In this document: in pieces, positions 26,181-34,631 of the stretch
Numbering within the stretch: the first letter of the stretch is position 1
How the letters are laid out: each line of letters starts with the position of its first letter
Source: PALSA-693 sp963780345
GTDB taxonomy: Bacteria; Actinomycetota; Acidimicrobiia; Acidimicrobiales; Palsa-688
DNA: 64,000 nucleotides
Direction: 5' to 3'
NCBI GenBank assembly: GCA_963780345.1
Contig: CAWABU010000008.1
Span: forward strand, 1 to 64,000
Notes under the pieces: model-generated
What the model was told of the DNA's origin: nothing
What the model saw: only the letters and a program-made list of their open reading frames with translations
The model's database searches: none
Position numbers and translations under genes: made by a program

Positions 26181-26684
26181 ATGGCCGAGAGCCTCGAAGC
26201 ACGAATACAGCGCCTGGAGGATTACGAGGCCATCAGACGAACATGGTGCGACTACCTGTTTAACCTCGACTCCGGGAACTGGAGGCCCTTTGGCCAAGTG
26301 TTTACGGACGACGCGACGGTCGAGATCATCGGGGTAAGCGACGAGAGAGATGGCATTTTCGAGGGACGGGAAGCCATTGTCGAGTGGTACAGCTCACTGC
26401 TTGGCGTCACCCCAAGGCCCGGCTCCGAGTGGGTCAATGGGGCCCACCATGGCAACAGCATGAAGATCGAGCTCGATGGTGATGAGGCGACGACCTTTGC
26501 CTATTACTTCGTGCCGGGCATCAACAGTTCATTCGGAACGTACCAGCATCGCATGCGCCGGGTAGCAGATGGCTGGCGGATCGCGTATCTCAGGGTGGTG
26601 ATTCGGTATCACCTCAACCTGGAGGGAGCGCCTTCCGGCGTGATGAAGACCGTGAGGGACGTCCTGGCCCTGCCAGGGGTCTGA
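26181..26684 (+). CDS. SnoaL/NTF2-like protein
   Basis: A 167-residue cone-shaped NTF2-fold protein. IQRLEDYEAIRRTWCDYLFNLDSGNW at the start is the signature helix pair of SnoaL_4-type proteins. FTDDATVEI, EGREAIVEWYSSLLG and GDEATTFAYYF then form the sheet. Such proteins act as cyclases, isomerases or dehydratases on steroid-like rings. The ATG at 26181 has GGAGG 7 bases upstream. It lies downstream of the PRISE SDR on the same strand (178-base gap), which suggests, but does not prove, a common catabolic substrate. Confidence 0.82.
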   Translation: MAESLEARIQRLEDYEAIRRTWCDYLFNLDSGNWRPFGQVFTDDATVEIIGVSDERDGIFEGREAIVEWYSSLLGVTPRPGSEWVNGAHHGNSMKIELDGDEATTFAYYFVPGINSSFGTYQHRMRRVADGWRIAYLRVVIRYHLNLEGAPSGVMKTVRDVLALPGV

Positions 26685-26809
26685 GCCTGGTCGACGAGCA
26701 CGAGCGCCGACGGGCTCCGGGTCTTTCGGCATCGGCGCAACGGCTGCAAGATGCCGTGACGACCTGCGGGCGACTTTTGGAGATCTTCAGGTCCTAGCCG
26801 GAGCCCGGG

Positions 26810-26990
26810 TCATCGAAGAGGGCCAACCGTCGGGTCGTGGTCGGCGCCGGTCGGAGCCGGGCGCAGCTTGGCGTCGACCACCACGACGCCTGCCCTTGAC
26901 ACGATGATGGCGTAGCTCGGCGATCTCAGGTAGGTCCTCGGCCAGGCGACCCACCCGACCACGCAGGTCCTCGAGGGCGGCCACGTTCAC
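26810..26990 (-). pseudogene. Relic: C-terminus of an NDP-forming acyl-CoA synthetase
   Basis: On the minus strand VNVAALEDLRGRVGRLAEDLPEIAEL is the conserved approach to the DLNPV motif of ATP-grasp acyl-CoA synthetases. The next frame continues VIVSRAGVVVVDAKLRPAPT, then GADHDPTVGPLR and a stop at 26810. The LNP residues and reading frame are lost between the two parts. No upstream CoA-binding or ATP-grasp domain is present, so only the last ~60 residues survive. Confidence 0.65.
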
Positions 26991-27330
26991 CGCGGGCGGG
27001 CCTCGATCAAGGGGCCGCGCCGGACGCGTGCACCTCTGGCGGAGGTCCGTGGTCGGGCTGGGCGCAAGAGCGGACGACCCGCCGGCCCGAGGTCACCTCG
27101 GGGCGGACGCGGCACCAGATGCGGCCGGAACCCGCCCGCCCATGGCGTCGGGACCGCAGACCCGGGCGTCAGGCCCGAGGCCGCAACCGGCTCGGCTGGG
27201 TCCACGACCAGAACACTCCAGCCCTCCGATCGGATCGGATCGATCCGGTCCACCTCGAAGGCCACGATGGTGTGGCAGAGCGCGGCGCCCAGTTTTCCGC
27301 CTGACCCAGGATGGGTCGTCGACACTCACC
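26987..27330 (-). pseudogene. Relic of a PPOX-family flavin/F420 protein
   Basis: The minus-strand frame reads LGAALCHTIVAFEVDRIDPIRSEGWSVLVVDPAEPVA and then WAGGFRPHLV. This is the middle of an actinobacterial PPOX-type protein (the strand-D region FEVD-x-ID and the G-W-S-V-x-V strand). The N-terminal cofactor-binding part and the C-terminus are missing or out of frame. It directly abuts the acyl-CoA synthetase relic, so this 760-base gap is a patch of decayed genes. Confidence 0.6.
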
Positions 27331-27446
27331 AACCAGAGCCGAAAGGCACATCCCCGTTTCACCCGGACCGGGCGAGGCTCAGGGCCGCGCCCCGAGCCAG
27401 GCTGTGTCAGAATGCAGGAACGATTTGCCGACTTTAGGACCAGGTG

Positions 27447-29048
27447 ATGTCCGTTCAGCCCGGCGAAGGTGAGACAACGCCATCGGTGGACCCCGGGGGC
27501 GATTCAGGGGGCCGGGACGCGACGGGCGAAGTCGCTCCTTCCCCCGATCACTCCGTAGACATCAGTGGGGGACCGGCGGCGGAGCCCGTCTCCGATCGAC
27601 CACCCGCCGGCCCTGGCGGAGCGGAGACCGGGGCTGCGACGACAGCCCTCGCGACCGATCAACAGCCTGGTCGGGACGCCCAGGGGGGCCGTCGGGGCCC
27701 CCGGGGGGGCAGGACCCGTCGCATCGTGGCCGGGGTGCTGGTGGTCCTCTTCGCCATTCTCCTGCCGCTCAGCTACGTGGTGACGTGGGCTCACTATGTG
27801 GTCTTGACCGACCGAGGCTTCGAGAAGACGGTGATACCGATCGGGACCGATCCGGCCGTTACTTCCGCGGTGGCGGTCACCATCACCGACCAGATCTTTA
27901 CCAGCCTCAACCCTGAGCAGATCGTGAAAAACGCCCTGCCTCCCAGGGCCGACTTCCTGGCCGGACCCATCACCAACGCGGCGAGAGGGTACGTGCAGGA
28001 CGGGGTGACCCGGGCGCTGCAGTCGGACCAGTTCCAGACCTTGTGGAAGCAAGCCGTGGACTTTGCCCACACCCAGTTGTTGTCGGTGCTCAACGGTGAC
28101 AGCAAGGCGATCACCACGACCAACGGTCAGGTCGTGCTCAACCTGGTGCCTCTCTTCGATGCCGCCCTGCAGAATCTGGAGGGGTTCATCTCGGGCGTGG
28201 TGGGCAAGCCGGTCCAGCTGCCGTCGATCAGCGCCAACGAGGTCCCCGCCGCCGCGTGCCAGCGGATCGGCGCCGCCCTGAATCGGCCGGTTTCGAACAC
28301 CTGTGGACAGATTCCGCTCTTTCCCGAGGACAAGCTGACCCAGGCCCGTCACGCCGTGCGGGCCTTCAACGGGATCATGGTGCTGCTCCTTGTCCTCACC
28401 GCGGTGGTGGCGGCCGGGGCCCTGTGGGTGTCCCGGCGGCGCCGTCGCACCCTCCTGCAACTCTGTGTCGGCGGCCTGCTCGGCCTGGTCGTGATCCGCC
28501 GGGTGGTGGACTGGCTCTCGACCTCTCTGATCAACAGCGGGACCTCTCTCATCAACAGCGGTCAGCCAGCCAACAAAGGCGCCCGCCGGGCCATCCTCAC
28601 CCACCTGTTCCACCAGTACTTCAGCATCAGCCGCTGGCTCCTTGTCGGCCTGATTGTGGTGTTCCTGGCGGCCCTGGTCACTGGGCCCTACGGGTGGGCC
28701 CGATCCCTGCGAGTGCTCGTCACCCACTGGGCCCGCGAGGGCTGGAACCTGGTGGTCGCCATCTCGGGTCACGCCCGTGACGACCGCACCATCGAGTGGG
28801 TGCGGGCTCACCTGGACTTGCTGCGCATCGTCGGGGTGGCAGTGGCCGCGTTGCTCGTGCTCGTCCTGCCCGTCTCGTGGATCGGGTTCCTGGTCATCGC
28901 CGTCCTCCTGATCGCCTACGAGTGGTGGTTGCACCGTCTCGGGCGATCCCGACTGGGCGGGGAGGCGCCGCCGGACGGAGGGTCGACGCCGTCGGAACCG
29001 CCGTCGGAGATGAAGCCGAGTCAAAGCGGTCAGGCACCGGTCGTGTAG
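27447..29048 (+). CDS. Large integral membrane protein, function unknown
   Basis: A 533-residue protein. Residues 1-85 are a disordered Pro/Gly/Asp-rich cytosolic tail. A membrane helix (IVAGVLVVLFAILLPLSYVV) is near 92. A ~210-residue soluble, probably extracytoplasmic, region contains SLNPEQIVKNALPPRADFLAGPI, VVLNLVPLFDAALQNL and the pair ACQRI/NTCGQIP, which could form a disulfide. Four further helices (near 315, 345, 395 and 465-490) precede an acidic tail. It resembles a group of actinobacterial membrane proteins of unknown role. The ATG at 27447 follows a GTG at 27444; either may be used. Confidence 0.75.
   Translation: MSVQPGEGETTPSVDPGGDSGGRDATGEVAPSPDHSVDISGGPAAEPVSDRPPAGPGGAETGAATTALATDQQPGRDAQGGRRGPRGGRTRRIVAGVLVVLFAILLPLSYVVTWAHYVVLTDRGFEKTVIPIGTDPAVTSAVAVTITDQIFTSLNPEQIVKNALPPRADFLAGPITNAARGYVQDGVTRALQSDQFQTLWKQAVDFAHTQLLSVLNGDSKAITTTNGQVVLNLVPLFDAALQNLEGFISGVVGKPVQLPSISANEVPAAACQRIGAALNRPVSNTCGQIPLFPEDKLTQARHAVRAFNGIMVLLLVLTAVVAAGALWVSRRRRRTLLQLCVGGLLGLVVIRRVVDWLSTSLINSGTSLINSGQPANKGARRAILTHLFHQYFSISRWLLVGLIVVFLAALVTGPYGWARSLRVLVTHWAREGWNLVVAISGHARDDRTIEWVRAHLDLLRIVGVAVAALLVLVLPVSWIGFLVIAVLLIAYEWWLHRLGRSRLGGEAPPDGGSTPSEPPSEMKPSQSGQAPVV
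28521..28562 (+). repeat. 21-base in-frame tandem duplication
   Basis: ACCTCTCT(g/c)ATCAACAGCGG(g/t) occurs twice head to tail and encodes TSLINSG-TSLINSG, just after a membrane helix of the large membrane protein. The two mismatches are synonymous or terminal, so the duplication has been translated and retained. Confidence 0.85.
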
Positions 29049-29060
29049 CCGGGGCCGCAC

Positions 29061-29131
29061 CGGCTCGGCCCGCCCGCCCGTTCCGGCTCGGCCCGCCCGC
29101 CCGTTCCGGCTCGGCCGGCCGGCTCGGCCGC
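29061..29131. repeat. 23-base GC-rich tandem repeat (about 2.5 copies)
   Basis: CGGCTCGGCCCGCCCGCCCGTTC is repeated perfectly at 29061-29083 and 29084-29106, with a third decayed copy. It lies between convergent genes and could serve as a transcription-end barrier. Confidence 0.75.
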
Positions 29132-29158
29132 CCGCCCGGCCCGCTCCGACCGGCCGCC

Positions 29159-29536
29159 CTAGCCCCGGCCCTGAGCGTCGTCCAGAGCGGCCACCAGCTT
29201 CCCGGGGGCGATGCTGCGAAACGCCTCCTCGCAGAGTTCAGCGAGCTCGTCCCAGTCCACATTGCCGTCGAGACGGACCCCCACCCAGCCCCGCCCGCCC
29301 ACGTAGGGCGGCCGGAAGAAGCGATCGGCATCGGCCGCCACGTGATGGGCCTGGGCGCCGGGCGGTGCGGCACACCACAGGTGAGGAAAGTCGTGGTCAT
29401 GGTGGCCTTCAGGCCAGAGCATCACGAATTGCTTCCCGGCAAAGAAGGCCGGCGAGCCGTGGCTCTGTCGCTCGGTGGTGCCCGGCAGCGCCAGGCAGAT
29501 AGCGCGGACGCGGTCCTCGAGTGACTTCGCGGCCAT
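29159..29536 (-). CDS. MmcQ/YjbR-family protein
   Basis: A 125-residue protein of the MmcQ/YjbR fold, a double-wing DNA-binding-like domain whose function in most bacteria is unknown. LEDRVRAICLALPGTTERQSHGSPAFFAGKQFVMLW is the family N-terminus. ADRFFRPPYVGGRGWVGVRLDG and WDELAELCEEAFRSIAPGKLVAALD form the rest. Length and order are standard. It is convergent with the large membrane protein and upstream of an MFS gene on the same strand, with 64 bases between. Confidence 0.88.
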   Translation of the reverse strand: MAAKSLEDRVRAICLALPGTTERQSHGSPAFFAGKQFVMLWPEGHHDHDFPHLWCAAPPGAQAHHVAADADRFFRPPYVGGRGWVGVRLDGNVDWDELAELCEEAFRSIAPGKLVAALDDAQGRG

Positions 29537-29600
29537 GAGCTGCCACGCTACCGGCAGGCGGTTCCCGGCTCGGACCTGGGCCAGGAAGACCCCGCCGGAG

Positions 29601-31067
29601 TTACCAGCGGCCCTTGTGGTCCGGGACCAGGAAGACCAGGCCGACCATGACGAGCATGAGGGCCGCTTCGGCCAGGAAGGTGTAGGCCTGGGTGAGGCCG
29701 GGATTACTGCTGCGCGCCAGCAGGGCGGTGGTGATGGACACGCTCAGTATGCCCCCCGACTGCCGGAACATGCCGCGCAACCCGGCGATCTGGGCCACCT
29801 GGTCCGGCGCCAGTTGCAGCGTGGCGTTGTTGGTGGCCGGCATGGACACGCCCATTCCGAGACCGGTAAGCAACGACCAGCCCGCCAACCACAGGTACGG
29901 CGGCACGCCCGGCGCCTCGATGGCCAGCATGACGAGGCCGAAGGCGATGGCGCTGAACCCGACGACCATCGGCAGCCGGCAGCCGGTGCGCCGGAGCATC
30001 ATGGCTGCCAGTCCGGCCACGCAGACCGTCCCGATGGCCCGGGCGGTGAGCAGCGTGCCCGCGCTGGCCAGCGGCAGGTGGTAGCGATTCTGGGCGTAGA
30101 GCGGGACCAGGGCGCTGAAGCCGAGCACGGCGGTGCCGAACAGGACATTCACGATGTTCATGACCAGGAAGCTCCGGCCCAGGAGCAGCCGCAAGGGGAT
30201 AAACGGAGCGGGAATGCGCCGAGAGTGCCGCAGGAAGACGGCGCCCAGGCCACACGCGGCCGCAAACGGGACGGCGCAGCGGGGATCCCACGGACGCACC
30301 CCGGCGGTCCCGAGGGTGGTGACGGCCAGCATGCCGAAGAGGATCGAGAGCGCCAGCAGGATGACCCCCCTTACATCGAGGCTGGCCGCCGGCCGGCGGA
30401 CGCCCTTCGGCAGGTACTTGACGGCCAGGATGATCAAGGCTGCGCCGATCGGAACGTTGACGAAGAAGATGCCCCGCCAGCTCCAGTCCTGGGCGATCAG
30501 GCCACCGAATACCGGGCCGACGATGCCGCCGATCGGGAAGATGCTGGTGAACATGGCGAGCGCCTTGTCCCTGTCCCGACCGAAGTGGTCAGCCACGATG
30601 CCCGATGCCGAGGGCATGAAGGCCCCACCTCCCATGGCCTGGACCAGCCGGAACGCCACCAGCATGTAGATGCTGGTGGACAGCCCGCAGGCCAGCGATG
30701 AGGTGGTGAAGACCACCGCAGACAGCACGTACACCCGCTTCCGCCCGAACTGGTCGGAGATCTTGCCCGCCAGCGGCATGGCCATGATCTGCCCGAGCTG
30801 GTAGATGGTCACGGTCCAGGCCGTCCAGTTGATGGTGGAATGCAGCGACTGGCCGATCGGGTGGAGAGCGGTGGCCACGATCGTGCTGTCCACCGCGGCC
30901 ATGAACAGCCCGAGCGAGACGATGGCGAAGACCAGGCGCCGTCGGGGGTGGGGTTCGCCGGCATCGACCGCCGGGCTCGCTTGGTCGGTCGGCCCGGTTC
31001 GGACCGGCAGGGGGGCCGCCGGATGGCCGCCGCCCTGGCGTCCGATACCGGTGTCGAGAGAAGACAT
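29601..31067 (-). CDS. MFS transporter, DHA2 (EmrB/QacA) type
   Basis: A 488-residue proton-driven drug exporter with 14 predicted helices. TM1 carries FMAAVDSTIVATALHPI, the family's D-x-T-I-V-x-x-A-L motif. Motif A is GKISDQFGRKRVYVLSA near residue 105, and RLVQAMGGGAFMPSASGIV lies near 140. GGIVGPVFGGLIAQDWSWRGIFFVNVPIG near 178 is motif C with the DHA2 WRWIF-type signature. The N-terminal ~45 residues are disordered. The regulator and substrate are unknown. Confidence 0.92.
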   Translation of the reverse strand: MSSLDTGIGRQGGGHPAAPLPVRTGPTDQASPAVDAGEPHPRRRLVFAIVSLGLFMAAVDSTIVATALHPIGQSLHSTINWTAWTVTIYQLGQIMAMPLAGKISDQFGRKRVYVLSAVVFTTSSLACGLSTSIYMLVAFRLVQAMGGGAFMPSASGIVADHFGRDRDKALAMFTSIFPIGGIVGPVFGGLIAQDWSWRGIFFVNVPIGAALIILAVKYLPKGVRRPAASLDVRGVILLALSILFGMLAVTTLGTAGVRPWDPRCAVPFAAACGLGAVFLRHSRRIPAPFIPLRLLLGRSFLVMNIVNVLFGTAVLGFSALVPLYAQNRYHLPLASAGTLLTARAIGTVCVAGLAAMMLRRTGCRLPMVVGFSAIAFGLVMLAIEAPGVPPYLWLAGWSLLTGLGMGVSMPATNNATLQLAPDQVAQIAGLRGMFRQSGGILSVSITTALLARSSNPGLTQAYTFLAEAALMLVMVGLVFLVPDHKGRW

Positions 31068-31229
31068 GCTTTGGTTAGCTTATGTAAGCGTGTCCGGCCA
31101 TGCCCGCCGGCTCACCTGACGACAGTTTCGGACAGCTCACGACACCTCAGGCCGGTCCAGCCCCAGGCCCGGCGGCGCCGTCGCGGGAGCCTGCCCCGGT
31201 CGCAGAAGAGTCGGGCCAGGGTCCGGCGT

Positions 31230-32903
31230 TTACTCCCCGCAGGTCTTCGGTGTCTGCCCCGCGGTGAGTCCCGGCGGGATGTAAACGCCGTTGTACACCG
31301 ACGATGAATCCGCATTCACCGTCTGGGTTCCCCCGTAGGCGGCGCTGGCGAGAGTTGTCGTCGTGATCGCGGCAGTGGTCGGGGGTGACGTGGCAGCCGT
31401 GGCGCCCGCCGAGCTCTTGACCCCTGTGAAGCTCTGGCCCGTGACCACCTCGAGGTTGTAGGTAGTGGGGGCGAGGGCCGGGTCCTTGACCAGGGTCGCC
31501 CCCCCGATCAGCTGACCCTGGAGTTGCTTGGCCGCAGCAAGCGAGTCCGGCGCGTACTCGATCTCCGTGGTGGCGAGCCCGAAGTTGGGCGCGTCCCCGG
31601 ACACGGTGGCCCGGTAACCGAGCTGGGAAAGGTCCTGCCCGGCCAGGCCCGCCTGCCCGCCGATGCCGCTCCCGTTGAGCACTTCGATCTTCACCGAGGC
31701 CGGGTTGACCGTGATCGGTGCCGGCGTCTGACTGGCCTGGGCCTTGGCCGGCGGCGCCGGAGGCTGGCCCACGCTGAGCCATTGCTGGACCACGGCCGCG
31801 CCTTGCTGGGTCTCGGGATCCAGGGCGCCCGGCACCGCCACCGAGTTCGTGGTTGGGTAGGTGTAGGAGGGTATGGTCGAGAGGTTCGCCGATCGGAAAT
31901 CCTGCGCCAGCGAGAGCAGCAGCGAGTTGCTGAACGATGAATCGACGATCAGATTCTTGGTGACGCCGGCGATGATGTTGTTGAGCGCAATCGGATTGGT
32001 GGGCGCCACTTGCTTGGCCTTTCGGGCCAGGGCCTTGACGAACGCCTGCTGACGCTGGATCCGGGCCAGGTCACTCTCGGGATAGAGCTGATAATTCCAT
32101 TGCCCGTTGAGGTAGTACTGGTACTCACGTGACCGGACGAACGCCAATGCCTGCGTCCCGGAGAGGTTGACGCAGCCGGCGGCTGGAACATTGAGGTTGG
32201 AAAAGAGATCCCGTGCCGGCGTGGGGAAGTACTGCCCCACTCCCCCAACTGCATTGGCGACCGCCTCGAAGGTGTCGAAGTTGAAGACGACGACGTGATT
32301 GATCTGGATCCCGAAGTCCTGATCGAGGACCTTCACCAGCAGGGAGGGAGTTCCACTGTTGAAGGCGGTGTTGATGCGGGTCGTGCCGTAGCCCGGAACG
32401 GCCACCAGCGTGTCGCGGGGAATGGACATCAAGGCCAGGGCGCGGCTTTTCGGATTTACCCGCACCAGGATGATGCTGTCGGATCGTTGGCCCTGAACGT
32501 CCGTCGTACCGCCGAACTGGTTGCCGCCATTGATGGCGCGCGTGTCGGAACCGATCACGAGCATGGTGAAGGGCGGCGCCGAAGATCCAGTGGACTTGCT
32601 CTGGGAGCTGCTGCCCGGGACATGAAGCCCGAGCACCGGGATGCGCTGGATCTCCCCCAGCCTCCACTCGACGTACCCGTACGCGGACCCGGCCGCCAGG
32701 ATGGCCAGGGCGGTGAAGATGTTGGCGGCGATCAAGGCTCGGCGGGGCCAGCGCCTCCGGCCGATGAGGGTACGCCGCTGCTTGCCCGCGCCGGAAGAGG
32801 TCGGGCCTGGTTTCCGATCGGCTCGCGTCTGGAGGTCCTTGCCGAGCCGCCGGAGACCTGCTTCGGGGTCGGAGGCACTCGACGACCCAACCCGCGTGGT
32901 CAT
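31230..32903 (-). CDS. LytR-CpsA-Psr (LCP) family cell-wall glycopolymer ligase with LytR_C domain
   Basis: LCP enzymes attach wall polymers (arabinogalactan or teichoic-type) from lipid carriers to peptidoglycan at the outer membrane face. Residues 1-50 are cytosolic, and a signal anchor lies at about 52-73 (ALIAANIFTALAILAAGSAYGY). The LCP domain shows LVIGSDTR, RSDSIILVRVNP, MSIPRDTLVAVPGYG, RINTAF and FNFDTFEAVANAVGGV with the catalytic Arg/Asp set. The C-terminal LytR_C domain begins VKIEVLNGSGIGGQAGLA and is followed by a Thr/Ala tail. The 557-residue length is typical of actinobacterial members. Confidence 0.94.
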   Translation of the reverse strand: MTTRVGSSSASDPEAGLRRLGKDLQTRADRKPGPTSSGAGKQRRTLIGRRRWPRRALIAANIFTALAILAAGSAYGYVEWRLGEIQRIPVLGLHVPGSSSQSKSTGSSAPPFTMLVIGSDTRAINGGNQFGGTTDVQGQRSDSIILVRVNPKSRALALMSIPRDTLVAVPGYGTTRINTAFNSGTPSLLVKVLDQDFGIQINHVVVFNFDTFEAVANAVGGVGQYFPTPARDLFSNLNVPAAGCVNLSGTQALAFVRSREYQYYLNGQWNYQLYPESDLARIQRQQAFVKALARKAKQVAPTNPIALNNIIAGVTKNLIVDSSFSNSLLLSLAQDFRSANLSTIPSYTYPTTNSVAVPGALDPETQQGAAVVQQWLSVGQPPAPPAKAQASQTPAPITVNPASVKIEVLNGSGIGGQAGLAGQDLSQLGYRATVSGDAPNFGLATTEIEYAPDSLAAAKQLQGQLIGGATLVKDPALAPTTYNLEVVTGQSFTGVKSSAGATAATSPPTTAAITTTTLASAAYGGTQTVNADSSSVYNGVYIPPGLTAGQTPKTCGE

Positions 32904-33002
32904 GACGCGATTTCAGTTACTTCCACAGCGGGGGGCCGGCACATCTATCCGATGCTACCGGCAGTTGTTGGGGTCCGGGGGGCAGCGCGGGTTAGGGAGC
33001 GG

Positions 33003-33890
33003 TCAATTGTGGGGCAACCCGGCGACCCACGATGGCGCGTACGACTCGGCGAACTCCAGCATCCGCCCCCATGATTCTCCGTGTCCGGACCGCCACAGGG
33101 TGTCCCACGGGGCGATACCGGCCTCGGCGCGGCGCTGCAGGTGTCCATAGCTGCTGCGGATGCGGGCCACGATCACATCCGGCAATCGCTGCCGGTCGTG
33201 GCGGTCGAGTCGATAGCCGGCAGCCAGGGCAGTCAGGCGCTCGACCACCGGGACTGGACCAGGCCAGCCCGCCGCAGCCGTGTCGGGAGAGATCGGGATG
33301 ACCCCGATGGCGCAATAGGCGACGTCCCAGATCGCGGGACGAGGCCCGGCCGCGTCCCAATCAATGAAGGCCCAGCGCTGGTCACCGATAACCAGGTTCC
33401 ATGCCGTCGGATCGTTGTGGCAAACAATCAAGCCGCGTTCGTCGGCGTAGGCCATGGCGTCCGCGGCCATCTCGGGGAATTGCCAGATGGCATCCTCCCC
33501 CGGATCGAAGTCCGCGACCGCGTGGTGAAAGGCGCGCAGGAGACGGCCCATCCGGGCCACCGTTTCCACCGAACCGAGCAGACGGTGGTGGGCGGTTGGC
33601 CAGGGAACCTCGCCGGGTAGGTACTCCACCATCTCGCGGCCTTCGCCGTCGATACCGAGCACCCTCGGTGCGCCCGTGAATCCCCGTTGTTCCAGGTGCC
33701 TCAAGAGCGCATGCACCGACGGGGTCCAGGGCCCGGTCGGACGACGTACCGTGCCACCGACGCGAACGATCCCGCCCGAGATGTTCCCGCCTTGGAGGCG
33801 CTCAACGGTATCCGCCCGCCGCTGTTGAGGATCAGGCACCGGGGGTCTTCCGGAACCCATGGCCGAAGAAACCGCCGCGGGGGCGGGCAT
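33003..33890 (-). CDS. Aminoglycoside phosphotransferase-like kinase
   Basis: An APH/choline-kinase-fold phosphotransferase. GGIVRVGGTVRRP near residue 40 is the nucleotide-binding strand pair. The catalytic loop ICHNDPTAWNLV near 155 has the H-N-D-x3-x-N arrangement, and the metal-binding FIDWDAAGPRP follows near 175. Such kinases phosphorylate sugars, small alcohols or antibiotics; nothing here proves resistance. The start is uncertain: ATG 33890 overlaps the upstream gene by 59 bases, and a GTG near 33839 would give minimal overlap and still precede the domain. Confidence 0.85.
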   Translation of the reverse strand: MPAPAAVSSAMGSGRPPVPDPQQRRADTVERLQGGNISGGIVRVGGTVRRPTGPWTPSVHALLRHLEQRGFTGAPRVLGIDGEGREMVEYLPGEVPWPTAHHRLLGSVETVARMGRLLRAFHHAVADFDPGEDAIWQFPEMAADAMAYADERGLIVCHNDPTAWNLVIGDQRWAFIDWDAAGPRPAIWDVAYCAIGVIPISPDTAAAGWPGPVPVVERLTALAAGYRLDRHDRQRLPDVIVARIRSSYGHLQRRAEAGIAPWDTLWRSGHGESWGRMLEFAESYAPSWVAGLPHN

Positions 33891-34374
33891 GGGCGTGATA
33901 ATGGTCGGGGATATTGCGCATGTTGTCGTCGACGTAGTGCTCGACGGTGAGCTGTTCGGCCGCGACCCGCGCCAGGTGTGCGTGCATGTGGCTCAAGTGA
34001 TCGGTCGGGGGCTCGGTCCCGTGGTGACGCCAGACCACCATGGGCACGTAACAGATCTCGCACTCGGCGATCCAGCACACGTCATCCTCGTGGAACCACG
34101 GGGTGATCCGGGCCGCTTCACAGAGTTCACAGTCCTTGGGCCGCGGCGCGGGCAGAGGGCGATCGGTCACAATCACGAACTCTATGTCGCTTGGTGGCGA
34201 GGCCAGAAACTCGACTCCCGAGGCTCGCGGGCCGAGAAGCCTGGATGCCAGGCGTACCTGTGCACCGAGTTTCCGGCGTGGAGTTCGCAGGCAGCCCACT
34301 GGTCGCGCCGCCTGCAACGGGACCTCGGCCGTCACGCCGCCGTCCAGGATCGATGCACGCGCCATTGAGTGCAC
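33832..34374 (-). CDS. Unrecognised Cys-rich actinobacterial protein
   Basis: The conserved-looking core is DCELCEAARITPWFHEDDVCWIAECEICYVPMVVWRHHG near residue 82, followed by HLSHMHAHLARVAAEQL and DDNMRNIPDHYHAHARP. The pairs C-x2-C and C-x5-C-x2-C with many histidines suggest a zinc-ribbon or other metal centre. I do not recognise a named family. The first ~65 residues look unlike protein, so the real start is probably a GTG near 34170. It slightly overlaps and likely forms a unit with the APH-type kinase downstream. Confidence 0.6.
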   Translation of the reverse strand: MHSMARASILDGGVTAEVPLQAARPVGCLRTPRRKLGAQVRLASRLLGPRASGVEFLASPPSDIEFVIVTDRPLPAPRPKDCELCEAARITPWFHEDDVCWIAECEICYVPMVVWRHHGTEPPTDHLSHMHAHLARVAAEQLTVEHYVDDNMRNIPDHYHAHARPRGGFFGHGFRKTPGA

Positions 34375-34631
34375 CGGCCTGGCTACGACGACGTGACGGC
34401 CCGGAAGCCGCCCCCGCCCGGCTGGCTTCCGACTTGCTGATCGGGAAGGCGACGATCGGTTTGTCTGAGGAGAAAGATGCCGGTGCGAGCATTTCGGATA
34501 CCCCTTTCTCCAGAGATTGAGCGGAAGGATGACGCGGCCGCTGAAGGGACCGGACTCGGGTGAATCCTGTATTCGCCCCCGTGCTAGCCGGCGTTTCTAC
34601 TGTCTGTTTTCCGGCTATGGCCTGCTCGCGT

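Noticed and set aside
27504..29060. Long minus-strand frame opposite the large membrane protein
   Set aside because: Low-complexity His/Gly/Arg residues, no domain, and the plus strand codes a coherent membrane protein.
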